A model generated the notes under the pieces. The model saw only the letters and a list, made by a program, of their open reading frames with translations, was not told the DNA's origin and ran no database searches. The position numbers and the translations under genes are program-made. A DNA stretch of 64,000 bases from Gaetbulibacter_B jejuensis (GTDB lineage: Bacteria; Bacteroidota; Bacteroidia; Flavobacteriales; Flavobacteriaceae): NCBI RefSeq assembly GCF_039524015.1, contig NZ_BAAAGF010000003.1:310001-374000 (forward strand). The letters run 5' to 3'. Below, piece after piece: positions 51,256 to 60,422 of this stretch (the stretch's first letter is position 1; every line of letters starts with the position of its first letter).

Positions 51256-53163
51256 TTATTTCACTTCTTCGAAGTCTACGTCTTCTACATCGCTACCTTC
51301 GTTAGATGCTCCTGCATCACCTTGAGGTTGCTCTGCTCCTGCTGCACCTTGTTGTGCTTCGGCTTGTGCTTTGTACATTTCTTCGCTAGCTACTTTCCAA
51401 GCTTCGTTTATTTTTTCTAAAGCTGGATCAATTACTGCGATATCTTTTGTTTCGTAAGCTTTCTTCAATTCTTCAAGTGCTTCTTCAATTGGTTTCTTTT
51501 TATCATCAGATAATTTGTCACCAAATTCTTTTAGCTGACTTTCAGTTTGGAAGATCATAGCGTCAGCACTGTTTAATTTATCAGCAGTTTCTTTTGCTTT
51601 AGCATCAGCTTCAGCATTTGCTTCTGCTTCTTGCTTCATCTTTTGGATTTCATCTTCTGTTAATCCTGAAGACGCTTCAATTCTGATATCTTGAGATTTA
51701 CCAGTTGCTTTATCAGTCGCAGATACTTTAATGATACCGTTAGCATCTATATCAAACGTTACTTCAATTTGTGGAACACCTCTTTGTGCTGGTGGAATAC
51801 CATCTAAATGGAAACGACCAATTGTTTTGTTGTCTGCTGCCATAGGACGCTCACCTTGTAATACGTGAATTTCTACTGATGGCTGATTATCTGCAGCTGT
51901 TGAGAATACTTGACTTTTCTTTGTTGGAATAGTTGTATTCGCTTCAATTAACTTGGTCATTACGTTACCCATAGTTTCAATACCAAGAGATAATGGTGTT
52001 ACGTCTAATAAAAGTACGTCTTTTACATCTCCTGTTAATACACCACCTTGGATTCCAGCTCCTAATGATACAACTTCGTCTGGGTTTACACCTTTACTTG
52101 GTTTTTTACCAAAGAATTTTTCTACAGCTTCTTGTACTGCAGGAATACGTGTAGAACCACCAACTAAAATAACTTCGTCAATATCACTTTTACTTAAACC
52201 TGCTGCTTTTAATGCAGACTCACATGGCTCAATAGTACGTTTTACTAAATCGTCAATTAATTGCTCAAATTTAGAACGTGTTAATGTACGTACCAAGTGC
52301 TTTGGTCCACTAGCTGTAGCTGTTACGTAAGGTAAGTTGATTTCTGTTTGTGCAGAAGATGATAATTCAATCTTTGCTTTTTCAGCAGCCTCTTTAAGAC
52401 GTTGTAAAGCCATTGGGTCTTTACGTAAGTCCATGCCTTCTTCAGCATTAAATTCATCTGCTAACCAGTTAATGATTTTTTCATCAACATCATCACCACC
52501 TAAATGTGTATCTCCATCTGTTGATAATACTTCAAAAACACCATCTCCTAATTCTAAGATAGATACGTCATGTGTACCACCACCAAAGTCAAATACTACG
52601 ATTTTTTGGTCTTGTCCTTTTTTATCTAATCCGTAAGCTAAAGCTGCAGCAGTTGGTTCGTTTATAATTCTACGAACTTTTAATCCTGCGATTTCACCAG
52701 CTTCTTTTGTTGCTTGACGTTGTGAGTCATTAAAGTATGCAGGAACTGTAATTACAGCTTCACTTACATCTTGACCTAAATAATCTTCAGCAGTTTTCTT
52801 CATTTTTTGAAGAATCATTGCTGATAATTCTTGAGGTGTATATAAACGACCATCAATATCAACTCTTGGTGTATCGTTATCACCTTTTACTACTTTATAA
52901 GGTACGCGTTCTGCTTCATTTTTTGATTCAGAATATTTGTTACCCATAAAACGCTTGATAGAATAAACCGTTTTTGTTGGGTTTGTTACTGCTTGACGTT
53001 TTGCTGGGTCACCAACTTTAATTTCACCACCTTCTACGAAAGCGATTACAGATGGTGTTGTACGCTTACCTTCTGCGTTAGGAATTACAACTGGCTCATT
53101 ACCTTCCATTACAGAAACACAAGAGTTTGTTGTACCTAAATCGATTCCAATAATTTTACTCAT
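51256..53163 (-). CDS. dnaK: Chaperone DnaK (Hsp70)
   Basis: This 635-residue full-length Hsp70 starts KIIGIDLGTTNSCVSVMEGN and shows ATPase-domain motifs AVITVPAYFNDSQRQATKEAG, VFDFGGGTHDVSILE and ILVGGSTRIPAVQ, the linker DVLLLDVTPLSLGIET, and a C-terminal tail ending DVEDVDFEEVK. It refolds proteins with DnaJ and GrpE, which are not in this window, so dnaK stands alone here. TGACA/TGTCA boxes lie at 53256-53280 upstream. Confidence 0.97.
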   Translation of the reverse strand: MSKIIGIDLGTTNSCVSVMEGNEPVVIPNAEGKRTTPSVIAFVEGGEIKVGDPAKRQAVTNPTKTVYSIKRFMGNKYSESKNEAERVPYKVVKGDNDTPRVDIDGRLYTPQELSAMILQKMKKTAEDYLGQDVSEAVITVPAYFNDSQRQATKEAGEIAGLKVRRIINEPTAAALAYGLDKKGQDQKIVVFDFGGGTHDVSILELGDGVFEVLSTDGDTHLGGDDVDEKIINWLADEFNAEEGMDLRKDPMALQRLKEAAEKAKIELSSSAQTEINLPYVTATASGPKHLVRTLTRSKFEQLIDDLVKRTIEPCESALKAAGLSKSDIDEVILVGGSTRIPAVQEAVEKFFGKKPSKGVNPDEVVSLGAGIQGGVLTGDVKDVLLLDVTPLSLGIETMGNVMTKLIEANTTIPTKKSQVFSTAADNQPSVEIHVLQGERPMAADNKTIGRFHLDGIPPAQRGVPQIEVTFDIDANGIIKVSATDKATGKSQDIRIEASSGLTEDEIQKMKQEAEANAEADAKAKETADKLNSADAMIFQTESQLKEFGDKLSDDKKKPIEEALEELKKAYETKDIAVIDPALEKINEAWKVASEEMYKAQAEAQQGAAGAEQPQGDAGASNEGSDVEDVDFEEVK

Positions 53164-53255
53164 AATTTGTTTTTATTTGTTTTTAAGATTTCCGCTTTCG
53201 CAGAAATGTTGTGTTCTAATTTTAATTCGGTTTGTATAAGTCAATGATTGTGCCA

Positions 53256-53280
53256 TGACAAAAAATATGACACGATGTCA
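53256..53280. promoter_or_regulatory. TGACA/TGTCA boxes upstream of dnaK
   Basis: TGACA (53256-53260), 7 bases, TGACA (53268-53272), CGA, TGTCA (53276-53280). The inner pair forms a palindrome. Similar boxes precede hsp20. They lie about 95-120 bases upstream of the dnaK ATG. Confidence 0.58.
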
Positions 53281-53313
53281 CTTTTTATAACTTTAATTTT
53301 ACACATTATTATA

Positions 53314-53343
53314 TTGAGAATGCTTCAAATGTGAGTATATTTG
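53314..53343 (+). promoter_or_regulatory. Promoter of the L-serine deaminase gene
   Basis: TTG (53314-53316), 19 bases, TATATTTG (53336-53343), then the ATG at 53366. This is a good match to the Bacteroidota pattern. Confidence 0.75.
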
Positions 53344-53365
53344 GCGCACTAAAACGATTTCGTGA

Positions 53366-54790
53366 ATGGAGTGTATTTCGGTTTTTGATATGCTAAAAAT
53401 AGGCGTTGGTCCTTCAAGCTCTCATACTTTAGGTCCTTGGCGAGCAGCTGAACGCTGGATTAAAGAATTAAAAGATAAAAACAGGTTTGATAAAGTTGAA
53501 AAAATTGCTGTTGACTTGTATGGTTCTTTATCCTTAACAGGAAAAGGACATGCTACAGACTATGCGGTTATGCTAGGTTTAAGTGGTGCTGATCCTGAAC
53601 GTATTCCTGTTGACACCATTGATGTCATTATTGCATCAATAAAAAACACCAACACCCTTTTATTCAACAATGAAAAGCCTTTAGAATTCAACCCAAAAAC
53701 TGAAATTACTTTCAACAGAAAGTTTTTACCGTTTCATGCCAATGCTTTAACGTTTACGGCTACTATAAATGGTAGAAATTATAAATCTACCTACTACTCT
53801 ATTGGAGGCGGATTTGTTGTACAGGAAGAACGAAAAACAGCCAAAGCCAATAAAATCATTTTTTACTGCACATTTCCGTATCCTACTGAAACAGGAGTTG
53901 ATTTACTTAAGTTTTGTAAAGACTTAAATCTACCTATTTCTGGAGTGGTATTGGAAAATGAAAAGTCTATTAATGATGAAAACCATATCGATTCAGAGTT
54001 AAGCAGAATTTGGAACACTATGCTAGAATGCATGTATGTAGGTTGTCATACAGAAGGAAATCTTCCTGGAGGATTAAATGTGAGACGTCGCGCTTATGAC
54101 ATGCACCAAAAACTTAAAGGTGATTTACCTTATCAATCTCCTGAAGAATGGCTACAAGTTATTAGAAAAACCGAAGTAAAGTTTCGACAAATATTAAAAT
54201 GGGTAAGCTGCTTTGCACTTGCTGTAAATGAAGTAAATGCCTCATTAGGTCGTGTGGTTACTGCACCAACCAATGGTAGTGCTGGTGTAATACCTGCTGT
54301 ATTGATGTATTATATGGTAATTGAAAACCATGAAGCTGATTTTGAGCATGTCAAACGATTTTTACTAGTTGCAGGAGAAATTGGAAGTATCTTTAAAAAA
54401 GGTGCAACTATAAGCGCTGCAATGGGAGGCTGTCAAGCCGAAATTGGAGTATCATCAGCAATGGCTGCTGGAGCTTTGTGTGAATTGCTTGGAGGAACTC
54501 CTGAACAAGTTCTAGTTGCTGCCGAAATTGCTATGGAACACCATTTAGGACTAACCTGCGACCCAATTGGTGGTTTGGTACAAGTCCCATGCATAGAACG
54601 CAACTCTATGGGAGCTATAAAAGCGATTAATGCTGCAGAATTAGCTTTAGATACTGATCCTAATAACGTAAAAGTTCCGCTTGACAAAGTAGTAAACACG
54701 ATGTGGGAAACCGCTAAAGACATGAATTCCAAATACAAAGAAACCAGTGAAGGCGGTTTAGCAGTTGGTGTAAATTTAGTGGATTGTTAA
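53366..54790 (+). CDS. sdaA: L-serine ammonia-lyase, single-chain iron-sulfur type
   Basis: This 474-residue fused alpha/beta L-serine deaminase has the N-terminal beta domain with FDMLKIGVGPSSSHTLGPW. The catalytic domain has APTNGSAGVIPAVL, MGGCQAEIGVSSAMAAG and HHLGLTCDPIGGLVQVPCIE, whose cysteines bind the oxygen-labile [4Fe-4S] cluster. It turns serine into pyruvate and ammonia. The start at ATG 53366 is 22 bases after a clear -7 box. Confidence 0.95.
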   Translation: MECISVFDMLKIGVGPSSSHTLGPWRAAERWIKELKDKNRFDKVEKIAVDLYGSLSLTGKGHATDYAVMLGLSGADPERIPVDTIDVIIASIKNTNTLLFNNEKPLEFNPKTEITFNRKFLPFHANALTFTATINGRNYKSTYYSIGGGFVVQEERKTAKANKIIFYCTFPYPTETGVDLLKFCKDLNLPISGVVLENEKSINDENHIDSELSRIWNTMLECMYVGCHTEGNLPGGLNVRRRAYDMHQKLKGDLPYQSPEEWLQVIRKTEVKFRQILKWVSCFALAVNEVNASLGRVVTAPTNGSAGVIPAVLMYYMVIENHEADFEHVKRFLLVAGEIGSIFKKGATISAAMGGCQAEIGVSSAMAAGALCELLGGTPEQVLVAAEIAMEHHLGLTCDPIGGLVQVPCIERNSMGAIKAINAAELALDTDPNNVKVPLDKVVNTMWETAKDMNSKYKETSEGGLAVGVNLVDC

Positions 54791-54873
54791 TCTTTCCTTA
54801 TTTGTAGACTGTTCCATTGATAAAAATTCATTAAAACTCATTATTTTTACAGAAATAAACAAACTATAATCTT

Positions 54874-55692
54874 ATGTCAGTAGCTAAAAAAGAATACAAA
54901 AGAATTACCGTAAAGTCTTTAATAGAGATGAAACAAAACGGAGAAAAAATCTCCATGCTTACTGCTTATGATTATACCATGGCAAAAATTGTTGATGGCG
55001 CAGGAGTTGATGTTATTTTGGTTGGTGATTCTGCTAGTAATGTTATGGCAGGACATGAAACTACACTGCCAATTACTTTAGATCAAATGATATACCATGC
55101 CTCTTCGGTAATTAGAGCTATAAGCAGAGCTTTAGTGGTTGTAGACTTACCTTTTGGGAGCTACCAAAGTGATCCTAAAGAGGCTTTGCGATCTGCTATT
55201 AGAATAATGAAAGAATCAGGAGGTCATGCCGTAAAATTAGAAGGTGGTAAAGAAATTAAAGAATCTATAAAGCGTATACTGAATGCTGGAATTCCTGTTA
55301 TGGGACATTTAGGTTTAACACCTCAATCTATATACAAATTTGGAACTTACACAGTAAGAGCTAAAGAAGAAGAAGAAGCAAAAAAATTAAAAGAAGATGC
55401 TTTAATGCTTGAAAAAGCAGGTTGTTTCGCTATTGTGTTAGAAAAAATACCTGCAAAATTAGCAAAAGAAGTTGCTGAGAGTGTTAGTATTCCTGTAATT
55501 GGTATTGGAGCTGGAAATGGTGTTGATGGTCAAGTACTAGTGGTTCATGATATGTTAGGAATGACTCATGAGTTCCACCCACGTTTTTTACGTCGCTATA
55601 TGAATTTATACGAAGAGATGACAACATCTATTTCGCAATATGTAGGTGATGTAAAATCGGTTAATTTCCCTAACGACTCTGAACAGTATTAA
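54874..55692 (+). CDS. panB: 3-Methyl-2-oxobutanoate hydroxymethyltransferase PanB
   Basis: This 272-residue protein shows ISMLTAYDYTMAKIVDGAGV, VILVGDSASNVMAGHETTLP (metal-binding Asp), VVVDLPFGSYQ, GHAVKLEGG, PVMGHLGLTPQS and IPVIGIGAGNGVDGQVLV, the complete PanB pattern. It makes ketopantoate for pantothenate and CoA using methylene-THF. It is followed 11 bases later by a small membrane-protein gene and then an RluA-type gene, a likely operon. Confidence 0.96.
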   Translation: MSVAKKEYKRITVKSLIEMKQNGEKISMLTAYDYTMAKIVDGAGVDVILVGDSASNVMAGHETTLPITLDQMIYHASSVIRAISRALVVVDLPFGSYQSDPKEALRSAIRIMKESGGHAVKLEGGKEIKESIKRILNAGIPVMGHLGLTPQSIYKFGTYTVRAKEEEEAKKLKEDALMLEKAGCFAIVLEKIPAKLAKEVAESVSIPVIGIGAGNGVDGQVLVVHDMLGMTHEFHPRFLRRYMNLYEEMTTSISQYVGDVKSVNFPNDSEQY

Positions 55693-55703
55693 TCTTAAAA
55701 CAA

Positions 55704-56012
55704 GTGAGTTTTCTAAAAGCATTTAATCTAGCTTTGATTTTAATAACTTGCTTAATTTCTTTTATTTTATCAAGTTTCTTCTTCATAGGTTCACACGAAC
55801 AGTATCTGATAATGAAGTCTGATCTAATAGAAAATGTTATATATAGGACTTTTGGTTATTCTTTAATTGGATTTATTTCAATGATATTTTTATTTACAGT
55901 CAATTATCTTAAAACAAAAGAAATCACTTCTTCAATTAAAACTAGTGTTATTTGTTTCTTTATTAACTTTATGCTCTCTTTAATGGGCTCATTACTTTTT
56001 TTTAATCACTAA
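55704..56012 (+). CDS. Small membrane protein of unknown function
   Basis: This 102-residue protein starts at GTG (55704), 11 bases after panB. Three hydrophobic helices are visible (about residues 8-30, 48-68 and 78-99), separated by short charged loops. I recognise no family. It lies in a tight cluster with panB and the pseudouridine synthase gene, both close by on the same strand. Confidence 0.7.
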   Translation: MSFLKAFNLALILITCLISFILSSFFFIGSHEQYLIMKSDLIENVIYRTFGYSLIGFISMIFLFTVNYLKTKEITSSIKTSVICFFINFMLSLMGSLLFFNH

Positions 56013-56020
56013 CTAAACAC

Positions 56021-56719
56021 GTGTCAGAAAAAATTCTATCAAATAAATCAAATCTTCAGGTACTTTTTGAAGACAATCACATTATTGTGGTTAATAAACG
56101 TGCAGGTGATATTGTACAAGGCGATAAAACTGGTGACAAGCCTTTAAGTGATGTTGTAAAAAGCTATATTAAAGATAAATACAACAAACCAGGAAATGTG
56201 TATTTAGGTGTTGTACATCGTTTAGACAGACCCACAACAGGAATTGTATTGTTTTCAAAAACCAGTAAAGCACTCCCAAGACTTAACAAGCTATTTGCTG
56301 AGAAAAAAACTAATAAAACTTATTGGGCTTTAGTTAAAAACCAACCACCTAAACAACAAGATACGTTAATTCATTGGCTACGTAAAAATCCTAAAAACAA
56401 TAAGTCTACTGCTTTTATAAAAGAAACTTCAGATAGTAAAAAAGCTATCTTACATTATAAAATCTTGAAGCAACTTGACAATTATTTCTTGTTGGAAATT
56501 GAACTAGAAACAGGAAGACATCACCAAATACGTTGTCAATTAGCAAGTATTGGTTGTCCTATAAAAGGCGACTTAAAATATGGTTTCAAAAGAAGTAATC
56601 CTGATGCAAGCATTAGTTTGCATGCTAGACAACTAGAATTTACTCATCCTGTAAAAAAAGAAGCCATTTCGGTTATTGCGCCTTTACCAAAAGATACTAT
56701 TTGGGACGCTTGCCTTTAA
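56021..56719 (+). CDS. RluA family pseudouridine synthase
   Basis: This 232-residue protein starts at GTG (56021). The catalytic motif is GVVHRLDRPTTGIVLFSKTS (Asp in RLD), with FEDNHIIVVNKRAGDIVQGD before it and ETGRHHQIRCQLASIGCPI plus GDLKYG after it. There is no S4 domain, so it fits the short YqcB/TruC-like or RluA-like branch; the exact RNA site cannot be told. It ends four bases inside the convergent histidine kinase gene. Confidence 0.92.
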   Translation: MSEKILSNKSNLQVLFEDNHIIVVNKRAGDIVQGDKTGDKPLSDVVKSYIKDKYNKPGNVYLGVVHRLDRPTTGIVLFSKTSKALPRLNKLFAEKKTNKTYWALVKNQPPKQQDTLIHWLRKNPKNNKSTAFIKETSDSKKAILHYKILKQLDNYFLLEIELETGRHHQIRCQLASIGCPIKGDLKYGFKRSNPDASISLHARQLEFTHPVKKEAISVIAPLPKDTIWDACL

Positions 56720-57534
56720 CCTAAAGGATAGGTTAAGGTTAAAGTAACCCCTTCATCAGGTTTTGAATATATATCAAACTTAGCATCAATTAATTCTGCT
56801 CTACTTTTCATATTTATCAGTCCAGAGCCTTTTTCAGCAGATTTCATGTCAAAACCTTTACCGTCATCAGTTGCTGTTATAATTAGTTCTTCAGATTGAT
56901 AGTTGAGCGTTACTTTTAAGTTTTGAGCTTCGGAATATTTAACTGTGTTTGAAAAAAACTCTTGTAGAATTCTAAATACAATTATTTCATGCTTTTTATC
57001 GCTAAACTCTTTTCTTTCGCCTTTAACTTCCAATTCAGTTGATGAAAATTTCATCCGCTTTAATCGGTTAAGTTCATTACTTACAGAGTCTTCAAAACCC
57101 ATATTTAGTAATACTTCATTGTTTAAAGACTTTGAAAGTGCTCTAACTTCCTTGAGGCTATCTTTAACGATGTTTGATGTCTCATCAACTTTCCCTTTTA
57201 TGTTTTCAGGAACTAATGCTCCTAGCATATTCAGTTGCATATTAGCATAAGACAACAATTGACCGACATTATCGTGCAACTCCCAACCTACATGCTTTAA
57301 GGTTTGCTCTTGTATTTCGGTTTGAGCTGTTGAAATTTCTTCATCAAACGCCTGCTGTTGCGCTATTTTGTCTAGTAAGAGTTTATTTTTTCGTTTTTGA
57401 AACACTATAAAAAAGACAACGATAAATCCGCATAAAATAAAAAGCACAAACACCATATAAATCAACAAATTCCTTTCAGCAGAAGTTGATATTGGTTGTT
57501 GTTCTTGTAAAAAAATCATTAAAAAATTAGTCAT
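56716..57534 (-). CDS. Sensor histidine kinase, HisKA_3 type
   Basis: This 272-residue protein has one membrane helix (about residues 25-46, LLIYMVFVLFILCGFIVVFF). The dimerisation/phosphoacceptor region is KHVGWELHDNVGQLLSYANMQ (His in ELHDNVGQ), followed by the HATPase_c domain with LQEFFSNTVKYSEAQNLKV (N-box), TATDDGKGFDM and GSGLINMKSRAELI. It has no extracellular sensor domain. It overlaps the upstream seven-helix protein gene by eight bases, so that protein may be its sensor. No response regulator is encoded next to it. Confidence 0.92.
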   Translation of the reverse strand: MTNFLMIFLQEQQPISTSAERNLLIYMVFVLFILCGFIVVFFIVFQKRKNKLLLDKIAQQQAFDEEISTAQTEIQEQTLKHVGWELHDNVGQLLSYANMQLNMLGALVPENIKGKVDETSNIVKDSLKEVRALSKSLNNEVLLNMGFEDSVSNELNRLKRMKFSSTELEVKGERKEFSDKKHEIIVFRILQEFFSNTVKYSEAQNLKVTLNYQSEELIITATDDGKGFDMKSAEKGSGLINMKSRAELIDAKFDIYSKPDEGVTLTLTYPLG

Positions 57535-58228
57535 AATCAGGGTTTGAAACTATAAGACCTACAGTAAAAGTCAAATACATTAATGAAATCGCAAATAAGT
57601 TAATATACCCTCTTAAATTAACATAATCCATATCTGCTAGTCTAAAATAAGGCTCAAAAAAAGCCAAAGGTGTTTTTACTAACCAAAAGACAAGAATAGT
57701 GCAACTGATATAAAAATTCAGTGATTTATAAAATTTTAAAATTTTATCACTTTGTAGCATTTCAAAAAAATAATAAAACACACAGAGCATAATTATTACT
57801 GCTCCTAAAACACTAATTGAAGGAATAGAAGTTTTAAAAAAATCAGGTAGAGTCAAAATGATAATACAAAGTGAAGCTATTAAAAATAAAGCAAGCGCTA
57901 TTTTCAAAGTACTTTTAGCCCTTTGATTAGTGAGAATCTTGAGATAATACCATACAAAAAACACAATTGCCCCTAAACTCCAACATATTGTATACCACCA
58001 ATAGTTTTTTTCTAATAAAGTACCTTGTAAAAAGCTAAAAATTCCATCTCTAACCCAAAAAGTATAGCGTCCTATAACACCAAACGCTACCACATAAATT
58101 AAAAAGTAAATAAAGTATTTAGCAGCTGTATGACGGTATCTTTTATATAAGATTAAACCCGTTACAGCTGCTATTATTTCTACCACTAAGTAGAGGTAGC
58201 TTGCATAATCATTTATAAACTTGACCAA
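57527..58228 (-). CDS. Polytopic membrane protein, possible sensor partner of the histidine kinase
   Basis: This 233-residue protein has seven hydrophobic helices and starts at TTG (58228), since no in-frame ATG lies nearby. The layout is that of 7TM sensor-like proteins: helices from residue 10 to the end, short charged loops and no soluble domain. It overlaps the kinase gene by eight bases, which indicates translational coupling. The idea that it senses a membrane signal for the kinase is inference. Confidence 0.75.
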   Translation of the reverse strand: MVKFINDYASYLYLVVEIIAAVTGLILYKRYRHTAAKYFIYFLIYVVAFGVIGRYTFWVRDGIFSFLQGTLLEKNYWWYTICWSLGAIVFFVWYYLKILTNQRAKSTLKIALALFLIASLCIIILTLPDFFKTSIPSISVLGAVIIMLCVFYYFFEMLQSDKILKFYKSLNFYISCTILVFWLVKTPLAFFEPYFRLADMDYVNLRGYINLFAISLMYLTFTVGLIVSNPDYD

Positions 58229-58242
58229 AAGTAGACTATAAT

Positions 58243-58770
58243 TTATTGAGGATAATTAGCTCCAGGAGGATGCCCATTACCGCCTTCATTAAATCCACTA
58301 CCTCCAGTAATATCTCCTTTTCCTCCTTGCATAAAGTGGCTAAAAGCATTCATACTACCATCAGATGTGTTGGTTGCACTTTTTAGATAGCCTGTTGGCA
58401 CAAAAAACATCGTTGTATAACCTGGAATACCGTTAGCATCTGGATAAGCTCCAAGATATACCCTAATACCATTCATTGTAAACCCTAACGAATCGGCTTC
58501 GTTTTCAGCATAATCCAAGTAAGCTCTCATATCATCAAGTGAATACCAAGATGATCGGTTATCTCCTCCTCTTCGCGTCACAATAGAGTCACTGATTAAT
58601 TGATACCTTGGATTGTAAGCCGTATCCAAAGCTTTAGCTTCTTGAGGTGTTATCAATCCTTTAGGAGGTGTTAAGTTCTCCATTCCTGTTTCAGATTGTT
58701 TACAACAAAAAAAGTAAGTCAATACTGCTCCTAAAGCAAATCCTAACAAAAGTAAAATTAGTTTTTTCAT
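58243..58770 (-). CDS. Membrane-anchored protein of unknown function
   Basis: I chose the ATG at 58770 (KKLILLLLGFALGAVLTYFF, then CCK). The upstream extension to 58815 reads through a small palindrome and has no support. The roughly 175-residue product has an N-terminal anchor and a soluble domain with SLDDMRAYLDYAENEA, GFTMNGIRVYLGAYPDANG and TTMFFVPTG, then a Gly-rich tail (GGSGFNEGGNGHPPG). I know similar domains as hypothetical proteins of Bacteroidota. It precedes the 7TM protein and histidine kinase genes and may be part of that unit. Confidence 0.72.
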   Translation of the reverse strand: MKKLILLLLGFALGAVLTYFFCCKQSETGMENLTPPKGLITPQEAKALDTAYNPRYQLISDSIVTRRGGDNRSSWYSLDDMRAYLDYAENEADSLGFTMNGIRVYLGAYPDANGIPGYTTMFFVPTGYLKSATNTSDGSMNAFSHFMQGGKGDITGGSGFNEGGNGHPPGANYPQ

Positions 58771-58839
58771 AAGTTTTGAATTAATAGTTGGTTCTAAAAT
58801 ATTGAAATCTTTCAATACTGTAAAGTATTTTTTATTGTT

Positions 58840-59691
58840 TTACTGCTTTAACAATTTTAATCTTATCTTTTCATTAGGCTTTTTTTGCGCTAATCTACTA
58901 ATAGACAATTCGTTTAAATAAAGGACTCTAGGATAACCGCCTGTTGTTTGACAATCTCGCATTAAAACAATTAGCTTACCTGAAGGTGTCAACTGAATAG
59001 TTCCTGGTAAAACCATTGAGGTTATTATTGGCGATAAGTTATTCTCTAACTTTTCATTAAGTTGATAAGCCATCCGGTTATTAAGTTGGGACACTGAAAA
59101 CTCTTGGTTAAAAAGTAACGCTTTTTGACTATCGCTTAAGCTTTCAAACTCAGGTCCTTCAAATACCTCTATAGTTTTACTTTTAAAGTGATTCGTATTA
59201 ACTTTAAGTGTTGCATTATGTTCTAAATTAAAAACGGAAGCTGTATTAATCTTCAAAGAGTCTCCCACAGCTATTTTATTTGCTTTAGTCACGTTTGAAA
59301 ACATACTTTTACTCTCCATTACACTTTCAGACTGAAAACCTCCCAAAACCGCTAAATAACACCTGTAACCATAATTTAGTTTACCAAATGAAAGTACACC
59401 TCCTGCTTTCACTTTTATCGCTTTATTTAAACTAATTGATACGTCATTTAATTTTGGAGATAAGTCTGCTCCTGTTAAACAAATGACTGTTTGTGTTTTA
59501 AAAAGAAGCCTTGGTCCTGTCATTGTAATCTCTAAAACAGCATCATTTTCATTATTGCCTAAAACTGTGTTTGCAATTTTTGAGCTGTAGGCATCCATAG
59601 CGCCAGAAAAAGGTACTCCATAACGCTGAAAACCAAACCGACCTAAATCCTGAATAGTTGAATATAATCCTGATTTTAAAACCTCAACCAT
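58840..59691 (-). CDS. pxpC: 5-Oxoprolinase subunit PxpC (biotin-dependent carboxyltransferase-like)
   Basis: This 283-residue KipA/PxpC protein begins VLKSGLYSTIQDLGRFGFQR with GVPFSGAMDAYSSKIANTVL, the family signature, and has ICLTGADLSPKL and a late MRDCQTTGGYPRVL. With PxpA and PxpB it hydrolyses 5-oxoproline with ATP. It overlaps pxpB by eight bases, so translation is coupled. It is a little shorter than E. coli PxpC (310). Confidence 0.92.
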   Translation of the reverse strand: MVEVLKSGLYSTIQDLGRFGFQRYGVPFSGAMDAYSSKIANTVLGNNENDAVLEITMTGPRLLFKTQTVICLTGADLSPKLNDVSISLNKAIKVKAGGVLSFGKLNYGYRCYLAVLGGFQSESVMESKSMFSNVTKANKIAVGDSLKINTASVFNLEHNATLKVNTNHFKSKTIEVFEGPEFESLSDSQKALLFNQEFSVSQLNNRMAYQLNEKLENNLSPIITSMVLPGTIQLTPSGKLIVLMRDCQTTGGYPRVLYLNELSISRLAQKKPNEKIRLKLLKQ

Positions 59692-60415
59692 TTATTACCT
59701 CACTTTCTAATTCATAACTCTCCAATGCTACTAATTCTGAAATAGCTCTATGTTCATTTAAAGATATTGGGTAAAACTGAATTTTATCTCCACTCTTCGC
59801 AAAACAAGGCTCGTCTTTGGAAACATCAAAAAACTCAACTGGCGAATTACCTATAATATTCCAGCCTCCAGGACTCACATTTGGGTATATTCCTGTTTGG
59901 TATTCTCCAATGGCAACAGCTCCTTTTTTTACTTCCATTCTAGGGGAAGATTTTCTAGGAAAATGTAGTTGATTTTTTAAACCTCCCAAGTATAAAAAAC
60001 CAGGTAAAAAGCCTACAAAAAAAACAGTATAAATAGCTTGCGAATGTAGTTTTATAATTGCTGATTTTGACAGCTTTTTTTGAGCAGAGATTTCTTCTAA
60101 ATCAATACCAAAAAACGCATCATAGCACACAGGAATTTTCCACAACAATTGGCTTCTATGTCCAACTTTTTTACGATTAAAATAAATCGATTTCAATGCT
60201 GAAATTTCATCATTGATATTATCAATAGTAAATTTGCAAATAATTAATATCGAGTTATATGCATTATTTATCTCAACTACTTCTTTAATATAATTATCAG
60301 CTATACTATTTTTAAAAATTAGAATATCTTCAAGAATAATTTCATTTATTTCATTAGGCCATTCTATTAAAATTGAACGCTCACCATAAGCTTTATATTT
60401 TAGATTAAAATCCAT
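59684..60415 (-). CDS. pxpB: 5-Oxoprolinase subunit PxpB (KipI-like)
   Basis: I chose the ATG at 60415; a TTG precedes it. The 243-residue KipI/PxpB protein shows KAYGERSILIEWP at the N-terminus, then IPVCYDAFFGIDLEEIS, VFFVGFLPGFLYLGGL and AVAIGEYQTGIYPNVSPGGWN with IIGNSPVEFF, all characteristic of the family. It partners PxpC. It lies seven bases after pxpA and overlaps pxpC. Confidence 0.92.
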   Translation of the reverse strand: MDFNLKYKAYGERSILIEWPNEINEIILEDILIFKNSIADNYIKEVVEINNAYNSILIICKFTIDNINDEISALKSIYFNRKKVGHRSQLLWKIPVCYDAFFGIDLEEISAQKKLSKSAIIKLHSQAIYTVFFVGFLPGFLYLGGLKNQLHFPRKSSPRMEVKKGAVAIGEYQTGIYPNVSPGGWNIIGNSPVEFFDVSKDEPCFAKSGDKIQFYPISLNEHRAISELVALESYELESEVING

Positions 60416-60422
60416 CAAAATA

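Noticed and set aside
58800..58829. Terminator of pxpC
   Set aside because: The palindrome TATTGAAA-TC-TTTCAATA and the overlapping AATACT hairpin have no proper T run on the minus strand; function unclear.
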